The position numbers and the translations under genes are program-made. The notes beneath the pieces are model-generated. The model did not search any database. It was not told the DNA's origin and saw only the letters and a list, made by a program, of their open reading frames with translations. 64,000 bases of DNA from Serratia fonticola. Lineage in GTDB: Bacteria > Pseudomonadota > Gammaproteobacteria > Enterobacterales > Enterobacteriaceae. Each line of letters opens with the position of its first letter. Position 1 is the first letter of the stretch. Below are positions 17,955 through 28,487 of the stretch, in pieces. The stretch is from contig NZ_CP011254.1 of the NCBI RefSeq assembly GCF_001006005.1, forward strand, positions 1,612,001 through 1,676,000, given 5' to 3'.

Positions 17955-19499
17955 ATGTCGAGCAAGAAAAAGCCCATGGTACTGGTGATCCTGGACGGTT
18001 ACGGCCACCGGGAAGAGCAACAGGACAACGCGATCCTGAACGCCAAAACGCCGGTCATGGACCGTCTGTGGCAACAACAGCCCCATACCCTGATTGCCGC
18101 TTCCGGTCTGGATGTCGGCCTGCCTGATGGCCAGATGGGTAACTCGGAAGTCGGTCACGTGAACCTCGGCGCCGGCCGCATCGTGTATCAGGACCTGACC
18201 CGTCTGGATAAAGAGATCAAAGACGGTGACTTCTTCACCAACGCAACGCTGACCAGCGCCGTCGACAAGGCCGTGAAGGCAGGCAAAGCGGTACACATCA
18301 TGGGCCTGATGTCCCCTGGTGGCGTCCACAGCCATGAAGAACATATCCTGGCGATGATCAAACTGGCCGCACAGCGCGGAGCCAAAGCGGTTTACCTGCA
18401 TGCCTTCCTGGATGGACGCGACACTCCACCGCGCAGTGCTGAAAATTCACTGAAACGTTTCAGTGACGAATTTGCCACGCTGGGTGCCGGGCGTATCGCC
18501 ACGGTGATCGGCCGTTACTACGCGATGGATCGTGATAATCGTTGGGACCGCGTACAGCTGGCCTACGATCTGATGACCCAGGCCAAAGGCGAATTCACCG
18601 CCGACAACGCCGTGGCCGCGCTGCAGGCTGCCTATGCCCGCGGCGAAAACGACGAGTTCGTTAAACCGACCGTGATCCAGGCAGCGGGCGAAGCCAGCGC
18701 CGAAATGAACGACGGTGACGCGTTAATCTTCATGAACTTCCGTGCCGACCGTGCGCGCCAGATCACCCGCGCCTTCGTCAATGCCGATTTCGACGGCTTC
18801 CCACGTAGCAAAGTGGTCAAGTTTGGTGATTTTGTCATGCTGACCGAATACGCCGCCGACATCAAAACCGCCTGTGCCTATCCACCAGCCTCGCTGGCCA
18901 ACACCTTCGGTGAGTGGCTGATGAAGCACGACAAAACCCAGCTGCGCATCTCGGAAACCGAAAAATACGCCCACGTCACCTTCTTCTATAACGGCGGTGT
19001 CGAAGAACCGTTCAAAGGTGAAGACCGTATTCTGATCAACTCGCCAAAAGTGGCCACCTACGATTTACAGCCAGAGATGAGCTCCGCCGAGCTGACCGAA
19101 AAGCTGCTGGCAGCCATCCACAGCGGTAAATATGACGCCATCATCTGTAACTACCCGAACGGCGACATGGTTGGCCACACCGGTGTCTATGATGCAGCCG
19201 TCAAAGCGGTAGAAACCCTGGATAACTGTATTGCGCAAGTCGTTGAAGCGGTGAAAGCCGTTGACGGCCAACTCTTGGTTACAGCCGATCACGGTAACGC
19301 CGAGCAAATGCGCGATCCGGCTACCGGCCAGGCGCACACTGCCCATACCAGCCTGCCAGTACCGTTGATCTACATCGGTAAAGCCGCCAAAGCGGTGGAA
19401 GGTGGCAAACTGTCCGACATCGCTCCAACCATGCTGTCACTGATGGGAATGGAAATCCCGCAAGAGATGACTGGTAAGCCGCTGTTCATCGTGGAATAA
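17955..19499 (+). CDS. gpmI: GpmI (GpmM), cofactor-independent phosphoglycerate mutase
   Basis: The 514-residue, two-domain alkaline-phosphatase-superfamily enzyme matches E. coli GpmM in length. Metal-binding [10 protein letters not shown] and the phosphoserine nucleophile Ser64 in [11 protein letters not shown] are intact, as are the C-terminal metal ligands in [12 protein letters not shown] and [11 protein letters not shown]. It interconverts 3- and 2-phosphoglycerate using manganese. An AAGAGGTTACTGCA leader gives a good ribosome-binding site. It is followed by envC after nine bases, as in E. coli. Confidence 0.97.
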   Translation: MSSKKKPMVLVILDGYGHREEQQDNAILNAKTPVMDRLWQQQPHTLIAASGLDVGLPDGQMGNSEVGHVNLGAGRIVYQDLTRLDKEIKDGDFFTNATLTSAVDKAVKAGKAVHIMGLMSPGGVHSHEEHILAMIKLAAQRGAKAVYLHAFLDGRDTPPRSAENSLKRFSDEFATLGAGRIATVIGRYYAMDRDNRWDRVQLAYDLMTQAKGEFTADNAVAALQAAYARGENDEFVKPTVIQAAGEASAEMNDGDALIFMNFRADRARQITRAFVNADFDGFPRSKVVKFGDFVMLTEYAADIKTACAYPPASLANTFGEWLMKHDKTQLRISETEKYAHVTFFYNGGVEEPFKGEDRILINSPKVATYDLQPEMSSAELTEKLLAAIHSGKYDAIICNYPNGDMVGHTGVYDAAVKAVETLDNCIAQVVEAVKAVDGQLLVTADHGNAEQMRDPATGQAHTAHTSLPVPLIYIGKAAKAVEGGKLSDIAPTMLSLMGMEIPQEMTGKPLFIVE

Positions 19500-19508
19500 T
19501 CCTTCCCC

Positions 19509-20843
19509 ATGAGGGAGAAGGCGAATTTTGCACTATCAAGGGTAACCCGAAGCGCAAACTCAGGCAGCCAACCGCTGCCTGAACGCTCCGCGCCACGGAA
19601 GTTAACCACACTCTGCGCCAGCGTGTTTTTCGCTGGCGCATTGCTGTTGCCATTCACCGGCAACGCCGCGGAAGATAACAAATCCCAGCTCAAAGACATT
19701 CAGCAGAGCATCGCCGAAAAAGAAAAAGCGGTTAAACTGCAGCAACAACAGCGCAGTTCGCTGCAAAATCAGCTCAAACTCCAGGAAAAGACCATCGCGC
19801 AAGCCAGCCGTTCGCTGCGTGATACCCAAGGTACGCTCGACATACTGGGCAAAGACATTTCCGGGCTGAACACCTCCATCGCCAAGCTACAAAAACAGCA
19901 GTCCACTCAGCAGGAAATCCTCGCCAAACAGCTCGATGCCGCCTTCCGCCAAGGGCAACACAGCGCCTTGCAGTTGGTGCTCAGCGGTGAAGAAACCCAG
20001 CGCAGTGAACGCATGCTGGCCTATTTTGGCTATCTGAACGAAGCGCGCCAGCAGTCCATTGAACAGCTCAAGCAGACCCGTAAGCAATTGGCAGAGCAAA
20101 AGAGCTCGCTGGTGGCCAAACAGGGTCAGCAGAAATCCTTGCTTGGCGAGCAACAAACCCAGCAGCAAAAGCTGGAACAGGCACGCATCGCCCGTAAAAA
20201 AACCCTGACCGCGTTAGAAGCCTCGTTGGAAAAAGATCAGCAGCGGCTGGTGGAACTGCGCCAGAACGAAACCCGTCTTCGCGATCAGATCGCCCGTGCC
20301 GAACGTGAAGCCCGCGCCCGAGCCGAACGCGAAGCGCGTGAAGCGGCCAAGGTGCGTGAGCAGGTCAAAGTCAAAGAGCAGCAGGCGAAGAAAACCGGCA
20401 CCAGCTATAAGCCGAGCGAAGGTGAGCGTTCACTGATGGCGCGAACCGGCGGTTTAGGCAAGCCTGGGGGGCAAGCCGTATGGCCAGTGCGTGGCCGCAT
20501 CGAACATCGCTTTGGCGAGCAACTGCAAGGCGAGTTACGCTGGAAAGGCATGGTGATCTCCGCAGCCGAAGGCAGCGAAGTGAAAGCCATTGCCGATGGC
20601 CGCGTGCTGCTGGCCGACTGGCTGCAAGGCTATGGCCTGGTGGTCGTGGTCGAACACGGTAAGGGCGATATGAGCCTGTATGGCTACAACCAGAGCGCTT
20701 TGGTTAGCGTCGGGGCGCAGGTGCGTGCCGGTCAGCCTATCGCCCTTGTCGGTACCAGCGGTGGTCAGGGAACGCCATCGCTCTATTTCGAAATCCGTCG
20801 CCAGGGTCAGGCCGTTAACCCACAGCCGTGGTTGGGAAGATAG
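19509..20843 (+). CDS. envC: EnvC, activator of septal murein amidases
   Basis: The 444-residue periplasmic protein has an N-terminal signal segment (about 30-53, hydrophobic FFAGALLLPF, cleavage near GNAAED), a long Gln-rich coiled coil (about 55-290) and a C-terminal LytM domain (about 325-440). The LytM zinc ligands are lost: the usual HxH near the end is replaced by LYFEIR, so the domain is a non-catalytic activator, as in E. coli EnvC. It activates AmiA and AmiB at the FtsEX-controlled septum. A later start in the extended N-terminus cannot be excluded. Confidence 0.94.
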   Translation: MREKANFALSRVTRSANSGSQPLPERSAPRKLTTLCASVFFAGALLLPFTGNAAEDNKSQLKDIQQSIAEKEKAVKLQQQQRSSLQNQLKLQEKTIAQASRSLRDTQGTLDILGKDISGLNTSIAKLQKQQSTQQEILAKQLDAAFRQGQHSALQLVLSGEETQRSERMLAYFGYLNEARQQSIEQLKQTRKQLAEQKSSLVAKQGQQKSLLGEQQTQQQKLEQARIARKKTLTALEASLEKDQQRLVELRQNETRLRDQIARAEREARARAEREAREAAKVREQVKVKEQQAKKTGTSYKPSEGERSLMARTGGLGKPGGQAVWPVRGRIEHRFGEQLQGELRWKGMVISAAEGSEVKAIADGRVLLADWLQGYGLVVVVEHGKGDMSLYGYNQSALVSVGAQVRAGQPIALVGTSGGQGTPSLYFEIRRQGQAVNPQPWLGR

Positions 20844-20845
20844 AT

Positions 20846-21796
20846 TTGTACTATAGCAAAACGCGTACTGCCCTGTTGCTGAGTGCGCTGCTGTTCGTTA
20901 GCGCAGCACAGGCAGGCAAGCTCTCTATCGTGATCGATGACGTGGGCTATCGCCCACATGAAGAAAATGCCGTACTGCAAATGCCGACGGCGATCTCGGT
21001 TGCCGTGCTGCCCAATGCGCCTCACGCCCATCTGATGGCCACCAAAGCCCATAGCCAAGGCCGTGAAGTGCTGATCCACATGCCCATGGCTCCGCTCAGC
21101 AAACAGCCGCTGGAGCGCGATACCTTACAACCCTCCATGAGCAGTGAAGAAGTGCAGCGTATCATCCGTAACGCGGTGAATAACGTGCCTTTTGCGGTGG
21201 GCATGAATAACCATATGGGCAGCGCCATGACCTCCAGCCTGCCGGGCATGCAAAAGGTCATGCAGGCGCTGGAAAGCTACCATCTCTATTTTCTCGACAG
21301 CATGACCATCGGCAACAGCCAGGCCACACATGCGGCGGCGGGCACCGGCGTGAAGGTGATCAAACGCAGGGTGTTCCTTGACGATACGGCCAACCCTGAC
21401 GATATCCGCCGCCAGTTTAATCGTGCCGTCGAACTGGCGCGCCGCAACGGATCGGCCATCGCCATCGGCCACCCGCGCCCGGCAACGGTAAAAGTGCTGC
21501 AACAGATGCTGGCTACGCTGCCTTCAGACATTGTGCTGGTGAAACCCAGCTCACTGCTCAATGAACCGCAGCAGAGCGGAAGCGGCTATGTGCCGCCATC
21601 CAAGCCACACAAACCGCAGCCGAAAAATCCGTTCACCGGTGGCATCAAGCAGTGCAAAGTTAAATTACCGCAGGAAGGCGTGAATGCCAGCCATGCGCTG
21701 GGCATCATTGCAGAAAGCGTGGCGCAATCGCCGGTCGTGGTGGTGATCAAACGCCATTGGCAGCACTGGATGGGTTCAGAGTCGACCAAACCATAA
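20846..21796 (+). CDS. yibQ: YibQ, exported divergent polysaccharide deacetylase-like protein
   Basis: The protein of about 316 residues has a signal peptide (TRTALLLSALLFVSAAQAG) followed by a NodB-like domain of the divergent DUF610 family, opening KLSIVIDDVGYRPHEENA and containing EVLIHMPMAP and GMNNHMGS. The proposed start is TTG, six bases after GGGAAG; a GTG six codons earlier inside envC is an alternative. It follows envC as in E. coli yibQ. Its substrate is unknown; association with envC suggests a cell-envelope role. Confidence 0.85.
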   Translation: MYYSKTRTALLLSALLFVSAAQAGKLSIVIDDVGYRPHEENAVLQMPTAISVAVLPNAPHAHLMATKAHSQGREVLIHMPMAPLSKQPLERDTLQPSMSSEEVQRIIRNAVNNVPFAVGMNNHMGSAMTSSLPGMQKVMQALESYHLYFLDSMTIGNSQATHAAAGTGVKVIKRRVFLDDTANPDDIRRQFNRAVELARRNGSAIAIGHPRPATVKVLQQMLATLPSDIVLVKPSSLLNEPQQSGSGYVPPSKPHKPQPKNPFTGGIKQCKVKLPQEGVNASHALGIIAESVAQSPVVVVIKRHWQHWMGSESTKP

Positions 21797-21798
21797 GA

Positions 21799-21828
21799 TA
21801 AAAGGCGGGGCTTACGCTCCGCCTTTCA
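21799..21828. terminator. Bidirectional terminator between yibQ and tdh
   Basis: AAAGGCGGGG and CTCCGCCTTT pair over ten positions with one wobble around a six-base loop, with A- and T-rich flanks on both sides. It lies between two convergent genes and can end transcription in either direction. Confidence 0.8.
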
Positions 21829-21883
21829 TTAATGACCAAGTAGCCAAGGGGCGCCGCATGCAGCGCCCGCTTAGCCAATCACA

Positions 21884-22909
21884 TCAATCCCAGCTCAGTA
21901 CCACTTTCCCAGACTGCCCGGAACGCATGGCGTCAAAGCCCTGCTGGAACTCGTCAATCGAGAAACGGTGGGTGATGATCGGCGTCAGATCCAGACCGGA
22001 TTGGATCAGTGCCGCCATCTTGTACCAGGTTTCGAACATTTCGCGGCCGTAGATCCCTTTGATAAACAGCCCCTTGAAGATCACCTGGGTCCAGTCAATC
22101 GACATATCCGAAGGTGGGATCCCCAGCATCGCAATACGGCCGCCGTGGTTCATGGCATTGAGCAACGAACGGAACGCCGGTGGCGCACCGGACATCTCCA
22201 GGCCCACGTCAAACCCTTCGGTCATGCCCAACTCGGCCATCACGTCCGTCAGGTTTTCTTTGCTGACGTTTACCGCACGGGTCACACCCATCTTGCGCGC
22301 CAGCTCCAGGCGATATTCGTTCACGTCGGTGATCACCACGTGGCGTGCACCAACGTGTTTACATACCGCAGCGGCCATAATGCCGATTGGGCCTGCGCCA
22401 GACACCAGCACGTCTTCCCCAACCAGGTCGAAGGAGAGTGCGGTATGCACGGCGTTGCCAAACGGGTCGAAGATCGAGGCCAGCTCGTCCGAGATATTGT
22501 CCGGGATTTTGAAGGCGTTGAACGCCGGGATCACCAGATATTCGGCAAATGAACCCGGGCGGTTTACGCCCACGCCAGTGGTGTTGCGGCACAGGTGCGT
22601 ACGGCCACCGCGGCAATTACGGCAGTGGCCACAGGTGATGTGCCCTTCGCCAGAAACGCGATCGCCGATGCTGAAGCCTTTGACCTCCTGGCCGATGGCG
22701 ACCACTTCACCCAGATATTCGTGGCCGACGACCATCGGTACCGGAATGGTTTTCTGCGACCATTCGTCCCAGTTATAGATATGCACATCAGTACCGCAGA
22801 TAGCGGTTTTGCGGATCTTAATCATGACATCGTTGTGGCCCAGCTCAGGCTGAGGCACATCGGTCATCCAAATACCTTCTTCCGCTTTCAGTTTTGCTAA
22901 CGCTTTCAT
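21884..22909 (-). CDS. tdh: Tdh, L-threonine 3-dehydrogenase
   Basis: The 341-residue medium-chain zinc dehydrogenase has the catalytic zinc ligand Cys in [10 protein letters not shown], the GHEYLGEV motif, the four structural-zinc cysteines in [15 protein letters not shown], and the NAD-binding [12 protein letters not shown]. It oxidises threonine to 2-amino-3-ketobutyrate, which Kbl cleaves. It is the second gene of kbl-tdh, nine bases after kbl. Length equals E. coli Tdh. Confidence 0.97.
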   Translation of the reverse strand: MKALAKLKAEEGIWMTDVPQPELGHNDVMIKIRKTAICGTDVHIYNWDEWSQKTIPVPMVVGHEYLGEVVAIGQEVKGFSIGDRVSGEGHITCGHCRNCRGGRTHLCRNTTGVGVNRPGSFAEYLVIPAFNAFKIPDNISDELASIFDPFGNAVHTALSFDLVGEDVLVSGAGPIGIMAAAVCKHVGARHVVITDVNEYRLELARKMGVTRAVNVSKENLTDVMAELGMTEGFDVGLEMSGAPPAFRSLLNAMNHGGRIAMLGIPPSDMSIDWTQVIFKGLFIKGIYGREMFETWYKMAALIQSGLDLTPIITHRFSIDEFQQGFDAMRSGQSGKVVLSWD

Positions 22910-22918
22910 CGAATTACC

Positions 22919-24115
22919 TTATGCAATAACGCCAAGCGTCTTACCGATGCGGATAAACGCCTCAACGGCACGTTCAATCTGCTCCGGTGAGTGATCGGCT
23001 GACATCTGGGTGCGGATACGTGCCTGACCTTTTGGCACCACCGGGTAGAAGAAACCAGTAACGTAGATGCCTTCCTTAAGCAGTGCGTTGGCGAAATCCT
23101 GCGCCAGTTTTGCTTCACCCAACATCACTGGGATGATGGCGTGATCGGCCCCGGCAAGCGTAAAGCCCGCTGCGGTCATTTTTTCGCGGAACAGGCTGGC
23201 ATTGGCCCACAGACGATCGCGCAGGGCGTCCCCGTCTTCGAGCAGTTCCAACACCTTGATCGAGGCTGCAACAATGGCCGGCGCCAGCGAGTTGGAGAAC
23301 AGATAAGGACGTGAACGCTGACGCAGCCACTCAACAACCTCTTTCTTGCCAGCGGTATAGCCGCCGGAAGCTCCGCCCAGCGCCTTACCCAAGGTGCCGG
23401 TGATAATATCGACGCGGTCCATCACTTCGCAGTATTCGTGCGTCCCACGCCCGTTGGCGCCGACAAACCCCACCGCGTGGGAGTCATCGACCATCACCAG
23501 CGCATCGTATTGGTCCGCCAGATCGCACACGCCCTTCAGGTTGGCGATCACACCGTCCATAGAGAACACCCCGTCGGTGGCGATCATGATGTGGCGCGCA
23601 CCGTCTGCCTTGGCCTGCTTCAGCTGCTCGGCCAGTTCACTCATGTCGTTATTGGCATAGCGATAGCGCTTGGCCTTGCACAGGCGCACGCCGTCGATGA
23701 TCGAAGCATGGTTCAGCGCGTCGGAAATAATGGCGTCTTCCGGGCCCAGCAGGGTTTCAAACAGGCCACCGTTGGCGTCAAAACAAGAGGAGTAGAGGAT
23801 CGCATCTTCCATTCCCAGGAAATCGGCCAACTTTTGTTCCAACTGCTTATGGCTATCCTGTGTACCACAGATAAAACGCACTGACGCCATGCCGAAGCCA
23901 TGGCTGTCCATCCCAGCCTTTGCCGCCGCGATCAGCGCCGGGTGGTTAGCCAGCCCGAGATAGTTATTGGCGCAGAAGTTGATCACCTGGCGACCATCGG
24001 CCACCGAGATATCGGCCTGTTGGGCCGACGTGATAATGCGCTCTTGTTTAAACAGCCCTTCGGCGCGAGTGGTAGCAAGCTGCTGTTCCAGCTGCTGGTA
24101 AAAAGACGCAGACAT
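22919..24115 (-). CDS. kbl: Kbl, 2-amino-3-ketobutyrate CoA ligase
   Basis: The 398-residue PLP enzyme of the alpha-oxoamine synthase family has the substrate loop [12 protein letters not shown], the cofactor-binding [11 protein letters not shown] and the Schiff-base lysine in [13 protein letters not shown]. It splits 2-amino-3-ketobutyrate with CoA to glycine and acetyl-CoA. It is the first gene of kbl-tdh and divergent from hldD across 240 bp. Length equals E. coli Kbl. Confidence 0.97.
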   Translation of the reverse strand: MSASFYQQLEQQLATTRAEGLFKQERIITSAQQADISVADGRQVINFCANNYLGLANHPALIAAAKAGMDSHGFGMASVRFICGTQDSHKQLEQKLADFLGMEDAILYSSCFDANGGLFETLLGPEDAIISDALNHASIIDGVRLCKAKRYRYANNDMSELAEQLKQAKADGARHIMIATDGVFSMDGVIANLKGVCDLADQYDALVMVDDSHAVGFVGANGRGTHEYCEVMDRVDIITGTLGKALGGASGGYTAGKKEVVEWLRQRSRPYLFSNSLAPAIVAASIKVLELLEDGDALRDRLWANASLFREKMTAAGFTLAGADHAIIPVMLGEAKLAQDFANALLKEGIYVTGFFYPVVPKGQARIRTQMSADHSPEQIERAVEAFIRIGKTLGVIA

Positions 24116-24355
24116 TCGGTCATCTCCAGGATAGGGGCATTTTCGGCATATTTTACTGCTTTGTTACTAAACTGACGACATTCCGCCACAGAGAATCTGA
24201 AAATTGCAGCAGATATCACGGCAAACCGGCACATCGTGTAACGGCACGGGATATTAAGAGCCGTACCGATGTTCCCAATGGCATGAAATGCTATTATAGG
24301 CAGCATATAGGGTGGAGCATTGTGCACCACCGGGAAGAACACAGGGGTAAACCCA

Positions 24356-25288
24356 ATGATTATCGTCACTGGCGGCGCTGGCATGATTGGCAGCAACATC
24401 ATCAAGGCACTGAATGAAAACGGATATCGCGATATCCTGGTGGTGGATAACCTGAAAGATGGCACCAAATTCGTTAACCTGGTCGACCTTGATATCGCTG
24501 ACTATGTCGATAAAGAAGACTTTATCGCCAGCATCATGGCCGGTGACGATTTGGGCGAAATTGACGCCATTTTCCATGAAGGTGCCTGCTCCTCCACCAC
24601 CGAGTGGGATGGCAAATACATGATGGATAACAACTATCAGTATTCCAAAGACATCCTGCATTACTGCCTGGATCGTCAGATCCCGTTCCTGTATGCCTCT
24701 TCTGCTGCCACCTACGGCGGCCGCACCGATAACTTTATCGAAGAGCGTCAGTTTGAGCAGCCGCTGAACGTTTACGGCTACTCCAAATTCCTGTTCGACC
24801 AATACGTGCGCGAGATCCTGCCAGAAGCGGATTCGCAGGTGTGTGGCTTCCGTTACTTCAACGTTTACGGCCCGCGTGAAGGCCATAAAGGCAGCATGGC
24901 CAGCGTAGCGTTCCACCTGAACAACCAGATCAACCGCGGCGAAAATCCAAAACTGTTCGCCGGCAGCGAAAACTTCAAGCGTGACTTCATCTACGTCGGC
25001 GACGTGGCGGCAGTCAACCTGTGGTTCTGGAAGAACGGTGTATCCGGCATCTTCAACTGCGGTACCGGTCGTGCGGAAACCTTCCAGGCGGTGGCCGATG
25101 CAGTGGTGGAATATCATCAGTCCGGTGCCGTGGAATACATTGAGTTCCCGGAAAAGCTGAAAGGCCGCTACCAGGCTTACACTCAGGCCGATCAAACCAA
25201 GTTGCGCGCTGCCGGTTATAACGCACCGTTCAAAACCGTGGCCGAAGGCGTGAAAGAATACATGGCCTGGTTGAATCGTCCCGCTTAA
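24356..25288 (+). CDS. hldD: HldD (RfaD), ADP-L-glycero-D-manno-heptose 6-epimerase
   Basis: The 310-residue extended short-chain dehydrogenase opens [17 protein letters not shown] (NADP-binding), with [10 protein letters not shown] and the catalytic YGYSK. It makes the ADP-L,D-heptose used by the heptosyltransferases encoded next. The ATG was chosen for an exact length match to E. coli; upstream in-frame codons are not conserved. It opens the hldD-waaF-waaC operon. Confidence 0.97.
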   Translation: MIIVTGGAGMIGSNIIKALNENGYRDILVVDNLKDGTKFVNLVDLDIADYVDKEDFIASIMAGDDLGEIDAIFHEGACSSTTEWDGKYMMDNNYQYSKDILHYCLDRQIPFLYASSAATYGGRTDNFIEERQFEQPLNVYGYSKFLFDQYVREILPEADSQVCGFRYFNVYGPREGHKGSMASVAFHLNNQINRGENPKLFAGSENFKRDFIYVGDVAAVNLWFWKNGVSGIFNCGTGRAETFQAVADAVVEYHQSGAVEYIEFPEKLKGRYQAYTQADQTKLRAAGYNAPFKTVAEGVKEYMAWLNRPA

Positions 25289-25312
25289 GCGCTGAAGGAA
25301 GTTACTCACGGT

Positions 25313-26359
25313 ATGAAAATACTGGTCATTGGCCCTTCGTGGGTTGGCGATATGATGATGTCGCAAAGTCTCTACCGCACCCTGAAGGCCGAGTACCCGT
25401 CGGCAGAAATCGATGTGATGGCACCTGCCTGGTGCCGTCCTCTGCTGGCGCGGATGCCCGAAGTCAACCAGGCGTTGGCAATGCCGCTGGGCCACGGTGC
25501 CCTGGCATTGGGCGAACGCCGCCGTCTTGGCCATGCGCTACGCGCTAATGGTTATGACCGCGCCTATGTGCTGCCCAACTCATTCAAGTCTGCCCTGGTG
25601 CCCTTCTTTGCCAACGTGCCTCAGCGTACCGGCTGGCGCGGCGAGATGCGCTACGGCCTGCTCAACGATCTCCGCGTGCTGGATAAAGCGGCATTTCCAC
25701 TGATGGTGCAGCGCTATGTCGCACTGGCCTATGACAAGCAGCGGATACAGCGCGCCGAAGATCTGCCGCAGCCGATACTCTGGCCGCAGTTGCAGGTCAG
25801 TGACGAAGAGATTGCCGAAACCACTTCGGCGTTTAATCTCACCGATCACCGGCCCATTATCGGTTTTTGCCCAGGCGCCGAATTCGGCCCGGCCAAGCGC
25901 TGGCCGCATTACCACTACGCCACGCTGGCGCAGATGCTGATCGATGCAGGCTATCAAATCGCCCTGTTTGGCTCAGCCAAAGACCACGAGGCCGGTGAGC
26001 AGATCCGTGCCGCCTTGGCGGAAAAATCTCGCGATTTCTGCTTCAACCTGGCCGGGGAAACCCAGCTCGAACAGGCAGTGATCCTGTTGGCCTCCTGCCG
26101 GGCCGTAGTCAGTAACGATTCCGGCCTGATGCACGTTGCAGCAGCGTTGAATAAACCTCTGATAGCCTTGTACGGCCCAAGCAGCCCGGACTTCACCCCG
26201 CCGTTATCTCATCAGGCCAAAGTGATCCGCCTGATCAGTGGTTATCACAAGGTACGCAAAGGCGATGCCGACCAGGGTTATCACCAGAGCCTGATCGACA
26301 TCCAGCCACAGCAGGTGTTAGACGCGCTGACGCCGTTACTAGCCGCCAGCGAGGAATAA
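25313..26359 (+). CDS. waaF: WaaF (RfaF), ADP-heptose:LPS heptosyltransferase II
   Basis: The 348-residue GT9 transferase has the N-terminal acceptor motif ILVIGPSWVGDMMMSQSLY, a central FCPGAEFGPAKRWP and the donor-site motif VVSNDSGLMHVAAAL. It adds the second inner-core heptose to LPS on the cytoplasmic face. It lies 24 bases after hldD and two bases before waaC, the usual hldD-waaF-waaC order. Confidence 0.96.
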   Translation: MKILVIGPSWVGDMMMSQSLYRTLKAEYPSAEIDVMAPAWCRPLLARMPEVNQALAMPLGHGALALGERRRLGHALRANGYDRAYVLPNSFKSALVPFFANVPQRTGWRGEMRYGLLNDLRVLDKAAFPLMVQRYVALAYDKQRIQRAEDLPQPILWPQLQVSDEEIAETTSAFNLTDHRPIIGFCPGAEFGPAKRWPHYHYATLAQMLIDAGYQIALFGSAKDHEAGEQIRAALAEKSRDFCFNLAGETQLEQAVILLASCRAVVSNDSGLMHVAAALNKPLIALYGPSSPDFTPPLSHQAKVIRLISGYHKVRKGDADQGYHQSLIDIQPQQVLDALTPLLAASEE

Positions 26360-26361
26360 TC

Positions 26362-27327
26362 ATGCAGGTGCTGATAGTAAAGACCTCTTCGATGGGGGAT
26401 GTGCTCCATACGCTGCCGGCCTTGACCGACGCGATGCATGCCATCCCCGGTATCCGCTTCGATTGGGTGGTGGAAGAGGGGTTCAGCCAGATCCCTACCT
26501 GGCATCCGGCGGTGGATCGCGTGATCCCGGTAGCCATTCGCCGCTGGCGTAAAAATTGGTTTGGTAGTGAAACGCGCCAACAGCGCTGCGATTTCAAGCG
26601 CCAGGTACAGGAGCGCAACTATGACCTCGTGATCGACGCCCAGGGCCTGATCAAGAGTGCAGCGTTGGTGACACGCATCGCGCACGGCAGCAAACACGGT
26701 CTGGACTGCAAAAGCGTCCGTGAGCCTTTTGCCAGCTGGTTCTATAATCATCGCCATGAGGTCGACAAGCAGCAGCATGCGGTGGAACGCATTCGCGAGC
26801 TGTTCGCCAAGAGCCTGGGGTATGCAAAGCCGCAGAGCACGGGTGATTACGCCATTGCCGCTCGTTTTCTGAGCCAACCACCCGCCGATGCCGGGCAATA
26901 TCTGGTGTTCCTGCACGCCACTACGCGGGATGAGAAACACTGGCCGGAGGCAAACTGGCGCGAATTGCTCGCGCTGATCGCTCCGAGCGGCCTAAAGATC
27001 AAGCTACCTTGGGGGGCTGAGCACGAACGCCAACGCGCTTTACGGCTGGCAGAAGGGTTTGAACATGTTGAGGTGTTGCCCAAGCTCAGCCTGCAACAGG
27101 TCGCAGAAGTGCTGGCTGGAGCCAAAGCCGTGGTGTCGGTCGATACCGGGTTAAGCCACCTGACCGCTGCGCTCGATCGCCCGAATATCACCCTGTTCGG
27201 CCCGACCGATCCGGGGCTGATTGGGGGTTACGGGCAGAATCAGCACTCAATTATATCGACTGACCATAAGATGGCTTCCATTTCAGCTGATGAGGTATTT
27301 TCTTTGCTGCAGGAGCAAAATCGATGA
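26362..27327 (+). CDS. waaC: WaaC (RfaC), ADP-heptose:LPS heptosyltransferase I
   Basis: The 321-residue GT9 transferase opens VLIVKTSSMGDVLHTLPALT and contains HATTRDEKHWPEANWREL and the donor motif VVSVDTGLSHLTAALDRP. It adds the first heptose to Kdo2-lipid A. Its stop overlaps the start of the following glycosyltransferase gene (ATGA), so core extension genes appear translationally coupled to it. Confidence 0.96.
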   Translation: MQVLIVKTSSMGDVLHTLPALTDAMHAIPGIRFDWVVEEGFSQIPTWHPAVDRVIPVAIRRWRKNWFGSETRQQRCDFKRQVQERNYDLVIDAQGLIKSAALVTRIAHGSKHGLDCKSVREPFASWFYNHRHEVDKQQHAVERIRELFAKSLGYAKPQSTGDYAIAARFLSQPPADAGQYLVFLHATTRDEKHWPEANWRELLALIAPSGLKIKLPWGAEHERQRALRLAEGFEHVEVLPKLSLQQVAEVLAGAKAVVSVDTGLSHLTAALDRPNITLFGPTDPGLIGGYGQNQHSIISTDHKMASISADEVFSLLQEQNR

Positions 27328-28487
27328 AACGGTTACACGTCATCAATCTGGAAAAAATGGGTGGAGCCGAAAAGATCTTTCTTCAATTCCTCACCAATGC
27401 CACTTCAGGCAGCGATAGCGTCCTTTGTATTAGTAACAAAATTGGGCCAGAAATTGCTCGTGAACTGGGAAACACTCCGTTAACTTTCGCCAATCGGATC
27501 ATCCCTAACAGCAAACTGAAATATCCAGTTTTTTTGCGTAAAGCCGCGCTGCTACGCAAAATTGAGCGGCAACGAGCCGATTTGGTCATTTTCTGGGACT
27601 TCGTCCCTAATCTGGCACGTAAGATCTGTGGTAGTAAAACAATTTATTATGATCATGGTTGCTCGTGGCGCTTTCCATTAAATCGCAAAACACTAGGATT
27701 TTTCGAAAAAGTGGACGGCTGCATTGCCGTCAGTCATGCTTCCAAGCGAGTGATGGAAGAACGTTTCAAGTTAACCTGCCCAATTGAGATCGTCAGCAAC
27801 TGTGTGCCACCACCAGCGACAGTCATTGCAAAGACTGCCGAACCTACCCAATGCATACAACTGGGCACCGCCTCACGCTTGGTGTCACTCAAGGGAATCG
27901 GGATTTCTATCCTGACCCTTCAGGCACTTTTGCAGATGAATATCACCACCGAGCTCTATATTGCCGGAAAAGGGCCGGATGAGAATGCATTGCAGGAGTT
28001 AGTGGCTCGACTTGGTTTACAACAACAGGTTCATTTCCTGGGCTTTCAACAGGATTTAACTGCTTTCTTCAGCAAAATTGATTTCTATATCAGTTCACCG
28101 GTCACCGAACCTTTCGGACTTTCCTGTATGGAAGCCTTGTACCATGGCGTGCCGGTAATCTTCCCACTCATTGACGGCCAGCCGGAAGTAATCATCAATG
28201 GTGAGTGCGGCATCGGCATTACCCCCACTCTAACTTTCGCACAATACCAAGCCCTGACTGGCATCGAGATCGACTTTCCGCATCAGGTATTCAATACCGT
28301 GACGCAGCAAATGATGGATCCTTTAGTGCTCTCACCCGAGTTATGTGCCCAACAGATTGCCGACATACTGGCACAGCGACATTATCTGACTCTGAGCCAA
28401 AATGCCTTACAACACGCCCATAGCCATTTTGATTACGCTCAGTTTGTTCAAACGCTGGAGCGGAGTTTTGCATGCTTCGTAAAATAA
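27324..28487 (+). CDS. GT4-family glycosyltransferase, probable LPS outer-core transferase
   Basis: The 387-residue protein has a GT-B fold with an N-terminal NLEKMGGAEKIF (glycine-rich acceptor loop) and a C-terminal GT4 donor region: LGTASRLVSLKGI, LYIAGKGPDE and the EX7E-like YISSPVTEPFGLSCMEAL. It starts within the waaC stop and overlaps waaL by 16 bases. Codon use is AT-richer than in waaC, typical of variable core genes. Sugar and linkage cannot be read from sequence; outer-core glucose addition is one possibility. Confidence 0.82.
   Translation: MKRLHVINLEKMGGAEKIFLQFLTNATSGSDSVLCISNKIGPEIARELGNTPLTFANRIIPNSKLKYPVFLRKAALLRKIERQRADLVIFWDFVPNLARKICGSKTIYYDHGCSWRFPLNRKTLGFFEKVDGCIAVSHASKRVMEERFKLTCPIEIVSNCVPPPATVIAKTAEPTQCIQLGTASRLVSLKGIGISILTLQALLQMNITTELYIAGKGPDENALQELVARLGLQQQVHFLGFQQDLTAFFSKIDFYISSPVTEPFGLSCMEALYHGVPVIFPLIDGQPEVIINGECGIGITPTLTFAQYQALTGIEIDFPHQVFNTVTQQMMDPLVLSPELCAQQIADILAQRHYLTLSQNALQHAHSHFDYAQFVQTLERSFACFVK

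Noticed and set aside
24254..25534. A 426-codon open frame antisense to hldD and the start of waaF
   Set aside because: No ribosome-binding site or recognisable domain, and composition is what the opposite strand of a GC-rich gene gives. The plus-strand genes are unambiguous.
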